Source: Prostheceraeus crozeri (taxonomy: Eukaryota; Platyhelminthes; Polycladida; Euryleptidae). Taken from it: 64,000 nucleotides of DNA. The stretch's first letter is position 1. Every line of letters begins with the position of its first letter. Below are positions 42,336-49,153 of the stretch, one piece after another. Location of the stretch: NCBI GenBank assembly GCA_907163375.1, contig CAJQUW010003408.1:182430-246429 (forward strand), given 5' to 3'. The notes below the pieces were generated by a model that searched no databases, had not been told where the DNA came from, and worked only from the letters and a program-made list of their open reading frames with translations. The translations under genes were made by a program, and so were the position numbers.

Positions 42336-42813
42336 AAAACAAGCACAAAAGTTGGGAAAAAGGACATATAAACAAAGGAAAAAAGTGTCATATATGAGTC
42401 AAGACACTTTCTTGCATTCACGCGCGGAATATCTGGTCCACGTTCACCATATCCCCGCGGATGGCCACTTCGTTGCTGGACAGGACGCGGTCAGGCGTTG
42501 GGCTTCTCCACAGAAACAAAGATCGTTTGGATGATTGAGCCCGATGCGATGCATGAAAGCTCAATAAGTAATAGATATAGCACTCCTTGGAGTGCTATAT
42601 CAGTTTTATGCACGAGGTTTTATAGATATACGCACGAGGCGAAGCCGAGTGTGTATATCTATAAAACGAGTGCATAAAATTTGATATAGCTTTTCAAGGA
42701 GTGGTATATCTGTGTTATACCATTTTCAGGATTCAATGATATGATATCTCTGTCAATGAAATTCAAATCAGTGCAGTATAACCTATTCATTTTTATGTTA
42801 CAAATAGAATAAG
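42331..42813. other. Spacer with palindrome, no gene recognised
   Basis: The stretch holds the palindrome at 42588-42712 and otherwise unique sequence. A frame at 42331-42534 has no features I recognise. Confidence 0.4.
42588..42712. repeat. Palindrome with CGAGGCGAAGCCGAG centre (second copy)
   Basis: Nested complementary blocks (CACTCCTTGGAGTG, GATATAGC-type ends, ATGCACGAGGTTTTATAGAT against ATCTATAAAACGAGTGCAT) surround CACGAGGCGAAGCCGAGTG. The centre is identical to that of the palindrome at 19407-19484, but the arms differ. It probably forms a long hairpin and may be a miniature element. Confidence 0.7.
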
Positions 42814-42954
42814 ATGAATGTCAACATAAGCCAGCTTTTCGATGAAATGGAATCTGAAAATTCAAGAAGAAGATTTGCAATGAAAACAGATGAAGAAATA
42901 AATGAAATGATTCAAAAAGGAAAATCGAAGAACACGGAGAAAAGTACACGATAG
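42814..42954 (+). CDS. N-terminal fragment of a KIAA1958/Crypton-type protein
   Basis: A 46-residue ATG-initiated frame encodes LFDEMESENSRRRFA, then TDEEINEMI and KNTEKSTR. This matches the conserved N-terminal RFAxxTDEEIxxL...KNTKKST block of Crypton-derived recombinase/DUF3504 proteins. It stops just where the next conserved block should begin. It may be a first exon or a truncated remnant. The other Crypton remnant (17854-19130) lacks this block in recognisable form. Confidence 0.5.
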   Translation: MNVNISQLFDEMESENSRRRFAMKTDEEINEMIQKGKSKNTEKSTR

Positions 42955-43004
42955 GCAATGTGTGTAAGTAGTAAGAAAACGGCGAACACCAGATAGCGCA
43001 AGAT

Positions 43005-44620
43005 GGCCGCCATCGCTGACTCCCCCCCCTCTGGAACGGCAGAGTGTCGTGGTCGGCCGCCGTGGTGCTTCGTGTCTGAGTCCCCCCCCCCTCTGGAACG
43101 ATAGAGTGTCGTGGTGGACTTGGGCGACCGTCAGGATTAGTGTTGAGGCTATAGTGTGTGATGTTTTTGGTGCAATCTGCTGAATGTTGGGTTGTAAAAT
43201 GGGTTGTTTCGAGTGGAAGGAGTGGTTGGATGAGAAAACGGAGGTCGGATTCGTGTTCAGCGTGAATTCTGCATCGGTAGGGTGAGTTTCAAGTCAATCG
43301 GTGAGAAAAAATTTTTCTTCAAAATTTTAACAGAGTTAGAATTTGGGATGTTTTGGTGTGTAGCGCCCAAACGAAGCATCGGATGAGAAAACGGAGGCCA
43401 GATTCGGAATCTACGTGAAATTTTGGGTTAGGAAGGATGTTTCCAGCGAAATCGGAGAGAAAAAATTTTCGGCTGACGTCCCCCCCCCCTCTGGACAGCT
43501 TGCTTCGATTTTGGCTTCTAGTGGACGGATTTTGTCGTGCGATAGCTCGTTTGAAAGCTAAGAGTGAGACAAATTCAGTGAAAGAATCGGCTTGTTCCTA
43601 TCTGTCTTCGTTCAGAAGTTAGAGCGGTTACAAGATTTTAGGTCGGAGCTCGCTTACCTGAAAAAATCCTAAGTGTCAGAGTGACTTTGTATGGGTAAAA
43701 TTTTGAAAATTTTCCAAAGTGTGGAATTTCGACCTGGGACCGTCACCAAAACATTTTTCATCAAATTCTGAAATTTCGCTGACGTCCCCCCCCTCTGGAC
43801 AGCTTGCTTCGATTTTGGCTTCTAGTGGACGGATTTTGTCGTGCGATAGCTCGATTGAAAGCTAAGAGTGAGACAAATTCAGTGAAAGAATCGGCTTGTT
43901 CCTATCTGTCTTCGTTTAGATGTGAGACGCCATTTCAGATTTTAGGTCGGAGCTCGCTTACCTGAAAAAATCCTAAGTGTCAGAGTGACTTTGTATGGGT
44001 AAAATTTTGAAAATTTTCCAAAGTGTGGAATTTCGACCTGGGACCGTCACCAAAACATTTTTCATCAAATTCTGAAATTTCGCTGACGTCCCCCCCCTCT
44101 GGACAGCTTGCTTCGATTTTGGCTTATAGTGGACGGATTTTGTCGTGCGATAGCTCGTTTGAAAGCTAAGAGTGAGACAAATTCAGTGAAAGAATCGGCT
44201 TGTTCCTATCTGTCTTCGTTTAGATGTGAGACGCCATTTCAGATTTTGGGACATTGGCGAAAAACGACAGAGTTAGAATTTGGGACGTTTTGGGCTGTAG
44301 CTTCAAAACGAAGCATCGGATTGGAAAACGGATTTCAGATTTGGAATCAGCGTGAAATTCTCTATATGTATGGTGAGTTTCAAGTCAATCGGAGAGTTTC
44401 AAGTCAATCGGCGAGAAAAATGTTCAACATTTTTTCGGAAAAACGACAGAGTTAGAATTTTTGCGATGGCTGCCTACTGTAGAGCCAAAACGAAGCATCG
44501 GATGGGAAAACGGAGGCCAGATTCGGATTCAGCGTCAAATTCTACATGGAAATGGTGTATTTCCAGCTCAATCGGAGCACTAGAACCGGAGATAGACGGG
44601 TTTTTAGTGTTTGGATGATG
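43005..44620. repeat. C-tract tandem repeats left of the Polinton genes
   Basis: A ~305 bp unit containing GCTGACGTCCCCCCCCTCTGG, GATTTTGTCGTGCGATAGCTCG and a GAATCGGCTTGTTCCTATCTG block occurs at about 43475, 43781 and 44086. Two shorter relatives with CCCCCCCCTCTGGAACG lie at 43020 and 43083. Interleaved are 3-4 copies of an AAACGAAGCATCGGATGRGA block (43205, 43370, 44305 and 44480). No gene is apparent; a 61-115 codon frame recurs only because the repeat does. The position suggests the terminal or subterminal region of the Polinton to the right. Confidence 0.65.
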
Positions 44621-44650
44621 GGTGTTACGTCATCAGCTGATCGCCACACA

Positions 44651-44685
44651 CTATATAAGCTGGGAACCGAGAGAGACTTGTCATT
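44651..44685 (+). promoter_or_regulatory. TATA/initiator core promoter of the 364-residue protein gene
   Basis: TATATAAGC starts at 44652 and TCATT (initiator) at 44681, a 29-base offset. A 5' leader exon follows, ending at a GTAAGT donor (44706) with acceptor at 45366. Confidence 0.7.
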
Positions 44686-45382
44686 AATACGAGAGATAGT
44701 CAACGGTAAGTCGTCTCTCTGAGCTCCGATGATAGCTTCGGACATTCCAAATCCCGAGTTTCTGTAAGAAACCGACTTAGAAAATTTCATTGCTGATATC
44801 AGCTAAGGCGTCAGACTTAGAGGTTAGCCAGGAGATGGCCTTCGTCTCCAGGCCATAAAAGACTCCAAAACTTTAAAGGCTTGTAACTTTGCTTCTACAA
44901 GTCCGTTTGACTTGATTCAAAAAAGGTTCGGTCGCTATTGACCTGCCCTAAGTGATAGACTACTTATAAAATTTCATAAGTAGTGCTAAAAAATTGAAAA
45001 ATTTAAATTCGCTATTTTTTGGCAATTTTCGGGATTTTCAAACCTTCTGAATTCAACTAAGACATTTATAAAGTTGTGGGAGGCAAGCTTCGGCTTGGAA
45101 TTTGCAACCTTTGTAAACAATCCACTGATTTTCATGTCAAAATCGGGGTCCGGATACCAACACAGTGATATGACGCACGCTCTGTCCGCGGGAGGTTGGA
45201 TTTGTGGGCCGAGGCCTTGGAGTTGGGATAAGATCCCCTCTGAGTAATGCCTGTAACGGATTCAAAGGTTCGACACTTTCCACCAATCTCACAATTTAGC
45301 TGTATGATTATAAGAATGACTGCCAATATCGCCTGTTAGTAATTCTATTTCATCCTTCCTTTACAGATACATAAGTTACAAA

Positions 45383-46477
45383 ATGGGAGGCAACTCTAAA
45401 TTTTTATTTAAAAAGTGCTCTTGCGGAGAAATAAAGAGGGGTGGCGAATTCAAACGTCACATTAATAAGTACAAGAATACGCCTCACTTCCACGAGGAAA
45501 GAGCCGTTATTTCCGGCTGTACACATTGCCTGAAATTTTTGAAAGGCAAAGAGCATGAGGAATTTTACATCGCCCACGCCGACTGTCCGCTCAAAAAGGC
45601 AAACAATTACATAACATCAGACATCGGCAAAGTGATCGCACCCTTCTTCAACGAAGAAACAGTCGATCTTGACGCAGCACTACAAGAGGCTATTGCAACA
45701 ATTTTGGAGCCTGCTGCTTCGGCCACTACCTCATCAACAGCAGAAGAGAAGGCCCCACTAAGCGATTTGGACAGCTCAGATGACTCCGATTCTGAGGAGG
45801 TCGTCATTACTAAAGACACGGAAGAGATAGGAAAACCAACAAATCAGTCTTCCCCGAAAAAGAAAGTAATCGCACCTTCCCCAGTAAAGAAGGGGATTAA
45901 GCAGCAGACGAACAGCTGGAATAAGGATACCCAGATCGCAAAAGTGAGCCAGGAATATGCACTCACAAAATTAAAAGATGAGCTCACTCGTTACAAAAAT
46001 GAATGTTCGGCCCTTAGGGATGACAATTTCCACCTGAAGGGTCAGGTAGCCGAGATTCGGGCCCTCAAGACACAAGTGATCAATTTAGAATCTTTCCGCG
46101 AAAGGGCGCTTGCCAGCGAAAAACGCGTTACTGAGCAGGCGACTTACATAAAATCATTAAAAGCTCAAGAAGAGGTATCAAATTTAAAAATTGAGCAATT
46201 AAAGACTAGCCTGACTGAGAGTCAGAAGAAAGAAGAGAGACGAACAACGCTCCACATTCCCATCATCAAGAGCAGAATCGTCGACAGCATCATCCTTGAG
46301 AGTGAGGACTTGGATGCCACATTTGAGTGCTACGAGGGAGCAATGGCGGAGATGCGCTGTCTCCATGTCTCTATAAAGCATGATGGCGAAATAAAGGAGC
46401 TGCGCCACCGGAAGCGGAAACTGCCGGCCAAATACTTACCTCAACCATCACCATCGAAGGGGTCGCGAACCGGCTAA
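45383..46477 (+). CDS. Zinc-binding, coiled-coil protein of unknown function (Polinton left arm)
   Basis: The 364-residue product starts at ATG 45383, 16 bases after the acceptor of a 661 bp 5'UTR intron (44706-45366). The N-terminus (residues 12-75) has a CSCG...H...CTHC...H..C pattern suggesting a zinc-bound fold. Residues 125-150 are acidic and Ser-rich (a long DSSDDSDSEE-type run), followed by a basic SPKKK patch resembling a nuclear signal. Residues 195-290 form a heptad-rich coiled coil. A second intron (46490-46550) lies in the 3'UTR, before the first histone-like hairpin cassette. It is likely an early nuclear accessory protein; I do not recognise the family. Confidence 0.65.
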   Translation: MGGNSKFLFKKCSCGEIKRGGEFKRHINKYKNTPHFHEERAVISGCTHCLKFLKGKEHEEFYIAHADCPLKKANNYITSDIGKVIAPFFNEETVDLDAALQEAIATILEPAASATTSSTAEEKAPLSDLDSSDDSDSEEVVITKDTEEIGKPTNQSSPKKKVIAPSPVKKGIKQQTNSWNKDTQIAKVSQEYALTKLKDELTRYKNECSALRDDNFHLKGQVAEIRALKTQVINLESFRERALASEKRVTEQATYIKSLKAQEEVSNLKIEQLKTSLTESQKKEERRTTLHIPIIKSRIVDSIILESEDLDATFECYEGAMAEMRCLHVSIKHDGEIKELRHRKRKLPAKYLPQPSPSKGSRTG

Positions 46478-46557
46478 ATTTCTCTTATGGTAAGTTAATA
46501 TCATCTCTATCACTTGAATATATTTCATCTATTTTTCCTTCTATTTTCAGATACGAC

Positions 46558-46695
46558 GAGAACGAACCAACGGCTCTCTTAAGGGCCACCATGGGGCAAG
46601 ACATGATAGAACCTCCACGCGGTTTGCCCTGGGCAGTCTTCGGACTGGCGAATACTATCATTAAGTTGAATCTGCTATCAGTCAACTTGAACGTT
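46558..46695 (+). terminator. Repeated 3' cassette with histone-like stem-loop, copy 1
   Basis: GGCTCT (46572-46577), loop CTTA and AGGGCC (46582-46587) form a 6 bp stem with a 4-base loop. It is preceded by CCAAC and followed by ACCA, as in replication-dependent histone mRNA 3' ends. The whole ~137 bp cassette, including a second hairpin (AAGTTGA with TCAACTT), recurs twice more downstream. It lies after the 3'UTR intron of the 364-residue gene. Confidence 0.5.
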
Positions 46696-46710
46696 ACATC
46701 ACATTAGAGG

Positions 46711-46745
46711 AGTATATAAACCACTGCCTCTCATTCCATTTCATT
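46711..46745 (+). promoter_or_regulatory. TATA/initiator core promoter of the 88-residue gene
   Basis: TATATAAA starts at 46713 and a TCATT initiator at 46741, 28 bases on. The ATG follows at 46752. The promoter begins only ~16 bp after the preceding 3' cassette. Confidence 0.7.
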
Positions 46746-46751
46746 TCAATC

Positions 46752-47018
46752 ATGGAGACGCCAAACGCTGCAGTCAACTCTCCTCGCGGACCACAGTTAA
46801 GACCGCGAAATTTATTTGATGAATTTGCTAGAATAGAGGAGCAAGACAGAGTTCACAACAATCTTGCTCAGATTGGCAATCCGATGACAGCAACTGCTGT
46901 CAATCCAACGGAATGGCGCTACATTCCACTTTTTAGTCATGTGCCAGTTAGTGTGGAAGTCGACAGTGCTACCAAAGAGAGAGTCTTTGACTCTCTCAGC
47001 AGAATTGGTAGGGTGTAA
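46752..47018 (+). CDS. 88-residue protein of unknown function
   Basis: ATG-initiated and immediately downstream of a TATA/initiator pair. The product is polar with an Arg-Pro-rich start and a WRYIPLFSHVPVSVEVD segment. It has no recognised domain, signal peptide or membrane span. It is followed within 16 bp by copy 2 of the histone-like hairpin cassette. Its own promoter and 3' element support it as a real compact transcription unit despite its small size. Confidence 0.6.
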   Translation: METPNAAVNSPRGPQLRPRNLFDEFARIEEQDRVHNNLAQIGNPMTATAVNPTEWRYIPLFSHVPVSVEVDSATKERVFDSLSRIGRV

Positions 47019-47033
47019 GATGACGTTACTCCC

Positions 47034-47171
47034 GAGAACGAACCATCGGCTCTCTTAAGGGCCACCATGGGGCAAGATTTGATAGAACCTCCACGCGGTT
47101 TGCCCTGGGCAGTCTTCGGACTGGCGAATACTATCATTAAGTTGAATCTGCTATCAGTCAACTTGAACATT
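47034..47171 (+). terminator. Repeated 3' cassette with histone-like stem-loop, copy 2
   Basis: GGCTCT (47048-47053), loop CTTA and AGGGCC (47058-47063) are followed by ACCA. The cassette is almost identical to copy 1, with a few substitutions outside the stem. It follows the stop codon of the 88-residue gene. Confidence 0.5.
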
Positions 47172-47235
47172 ATGCAGTCGATTGCTATCCCTGAAGCATT
47201 CTGATTCGCTGTTGAGCAATTCATTGTTGAAAACC

Positions 47236-47270
47236 CTATATAAGCTAGAAGATTGTAGCGCTTCTCATTC
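47236..47270 (+). promoter_or_regulatory. TATA/initiator core promoter of the 83-residue gene
   Basis: TATATAAGC starts at 47237 and TCATT at 47265, a 28-base offset; ATG at 47285. Confidence 0.7.
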
Positions 47271-47284
47271 AATTTGAAGTCACG

Positions 47285-47536
47285 ATGGAAGCGACATCTG
47301 CCGACAATATTCCCGTCTTCACTGATGAAGACAACGGCATTCCCGAGTTCGTCATCCTCGACGAGTGGGATGATGATCAGAAGAAGGGGAAGATCAAGAG
47401 GATCATTTGGACGGATGAGGTGTGGACTCCGAATACCACTCGCATCCGAAAGGTGCCAGATGCACCACCACGGCTTAGGCGGTATATGGTATACGACAAC
47501 CTAAGCGTCATACCCATTGACTATTCCAGTCAATAG
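47285..47536 (+). CDS. 83-residue acidic protein of unknown function
   Basis: The protein is ATG-initiated and acidic in its first 35 residues (TDEDNGIPEF, LDEWDDDQKKGK), then mixed with WTDEVWTPNTTRIR. No domain is recognised. It has the same promoter and 3' cassette arrangement as the 88-residue gene. A second frame over the same DNA (47274-47504, Ser/Arg-rich) is probably a shadow. Confidence 0.6.
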   Translation: MEATSADNIPVFTDEDNGIPEFVILDEWDDDQKKGKIKRIIWTDEVWTPNTTRIRKVPDAPPRLRRYMVYDNLSVIPIDYSSQ

Positions 47537-47554
47537 TCAACTTAAATTCGCACC

Positions 47555-47694
47555 CCGAGAACGAACCATCGGCTCTCTTAAGGGCCACCATGGGGCAAGA
47601 CATGATAGAACCTCCTCGCGGTTTGCCCTGGGCAGTCTTCGGACTGGCGAATACTATCATTAAGTTGAATCTGCTATCAGTCAACTTGAACGTT
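47555..47694 (+). terminator. Repeated 3' cassette with histone-like stem-loop, copy 3
   Basis: GGCTCT (47571-47576), loop CTTA and AGGGCC (47581-47586) are followed by ACCA. The cassette lies just after the stop of the 83-residue gene. The reverse strand keeps an open frame through all three cassettes, but the three frames diverge immediately outside them. Confidence 0.5.
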
Positions 47695-48033
47695 GCAAAT
47701 GAAGTTCGGTGTAATACTTCCTTTCGACGGGCGTTCCTGTAAAGGGCGGCGGTGAAACCCGTAGCTATGTATACCGCAAGGGACATTCGGCAATGGTCAA
47801 TCTTGTTAAACCTCTCTGCGTCATGTTTGCAAGTGATTGCCTCTGTCTCAACGTAGTATGCATTCGCGCCAGGGCGACATTTAGCCAACTGTCGAAGGTT
47901 GCCTAAAACTTTCCATTGCATACGTTATGAGAACCATGAGTTCTACCTGTCTCTATCAATGAGACGAATTGATGAATGGAATGAAAGGGAGGACACTCAC
48001 GCGCCACACGCAACATAACACACTTCTCTCTTC
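47695..48033. other. Spacer without recognised gene
   Basis: No promoter or domain was recognised. A minus-strand open frame (47508-47921) runs through here but includes the repeat cassette, so it is doubtful. Confidence 0.4.
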
Positions 48034-48440
48034 CGTAGTCTAACAAGCTCTTTACACATGGATCGCAGTCGATTGCTATCCCTGTATCAGAAGTGTAAGC
48101 TATCTTAATTTATTTGACACTATTTTATCTACCATCATCGTCCATATGAAATGTTTTTAGATTTACAAGTTAGACTAAGCGTGCTACTATTTCCAAATGA
48201 AAAAGTATACATGGTTAAATCATCCATTTAAGCCCATCCGTAGTCTAACAAGCTCTTTACACATGGATCGCAGTCGATTGCTATCCCTGTATCAGAAGTG
48301 TAAGCTATCTTAATTTATTTGACACTATTTCATCTACCATTATCACCCATATGAAATGTTATGAGATTTACAAGTTAAACTAAGCGTGCTACTATTTCCA
48401 AAGGAAAAAGTATACATGGTTAAATTATTCACTAAAACCC
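48034..48440. repeat. ~203 bp tandem duplication
   Basis: Two consecutive units (48034-48236 and 48237-48440) share CGTAGTCTAACAAGCTCTTT, an ATGGATCGCAGTCGATTGCT block and GCGTGCTACTATTTCCAAA. Each unit has a mini-frame Met-Asp-Arg-Ser-Arg-Leu-Leu-Ser-Leu-Tyr-Gln-Lys that runs into a GTGTAAG donor-like site. A shorter piece of the same block (CAGTCGATTGCTATCCCTG) also lies at 47166. It could be duplicated first exons or a regulatory repeat. Confidence 0.6.
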
Positions 48441-48490
48441 CATTCAAGTAAGTCAGTATGAAAGCAAAGATAATACGAAATAAACATTTA

Positions 48491-48928
48491 TTATGGCATG
48501 TATTTCAAAAGGTCTTCATCGTCAATATCGTCCCAGAGTCTGGCTTCACATAGATCACAAAAACAGTTGAGCTGCTTTAAACGTTCTTCTGCAGCGTCCC
48601 TCACTTTCTCAATGTACGCCCACTCCGCCACGGTTCGCGGTTGGGAGTTAGGGGTGTACCACTCCCATATTTGATGTAAGTGCGACTTGCTGGTCATCTC
48701 CATCACCCCTTCGGCATCATATTGTAAATATTTCCACCGTATGCCTGCTAGGTCGGGCAACTCCTCTTCATCGTCCTCCAATAATGATAACTTTCGTATA
48801 TTGTCGAGATTGTATGTCTTCTCCACCTTCGCCTTTCTTGGTGCATTTGGTGTAACGAGCACCTTTGCTGATGTACATGGAGAGGAGAACTCCAATGCGG
48901 TATTTGGTGTTGTTGGAGGACTTGTCAT
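48491..48928 (-). CDS. 145-residue protein of unknown function (divergent to polymerase)
   Basis: An ATG-initiated frame with a Thr/Pro/Ser-rich N-terminus, an acidic LLEDDEEELPDL stretch, a Trp-rich middle (IRWKYLQYD, IWEWYTPNS) and a C-terminal CFCDLCEARLWDDIDDEDLL with a CxC..C pattern. An AATAAA for this gene lies near 48478-48484 on the minus strand. It shares a ~230 bp divergent control region with the polymerase gene. No family is recognised. Confidence 0.55.
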   Translation of the reverse strand: MTSPPTTPNTALEFSSPCTSAKVLVTPNAPRKAKVEKTYNLDNIRKLSLLEDDEEELPDLAGIRWKYLQYDAEGVMEMTSKSHLHQIWEWYTPNSQPRTVAEWAYIEKVRDAAEERLKQLNCFCDLCEARLWDDIDDEDLLKYMP

Positions 48929-49038
48929 GTTGTCTTTGAAATGCTGACTTTGAATAATGACTTTGAAATGTTTTCTAATTCTTAAGTATCAACAAGCAGC
49001 CAATCAGAATGAACATCCAATGAATGAAGAGAATGAAA

Positions 49039-49074
49039 GTATATAAGCAAAGTGACATTCAGGTCATTTCATTT
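49039..49074 (+). promoter_or_regulatory. TATA/initiator core promoter of the DNA polymerase gene
   Basis: TATATAAGC starts at 49040 and a TCATTT initiator at 49069, a 29-base offset. It sits in the divergent region between the 145-residue gene and the polymerase. Confidence 0.7.
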
Positions 49075-49153
49075 AATCTGTGAATCATACAAGTGACGAA
49101 CGCACGATCTCTCTCTCTTTGACTATTATTCTGTCTGATCATATTTCATTAAA

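Noticed and set aside
43437..44455. Recurring 60-115 codon frames in C-tract repeats
   Set aside because: Recur with the DNA repeat unit and have no domain.
47274..47504. Ser/Arg-rich frame overlapping the 83-residue gene
   Set aside because: Low-complexity shadow; the frame at 47285 has the better start position relative to TATA/initiator.
47508..47921. 137-codon minus-strand frame
   Set aside because: Half of it is the repeated 3' cassette in reverse and the rest has no recognisable domain; kept only as a low-interest observation.
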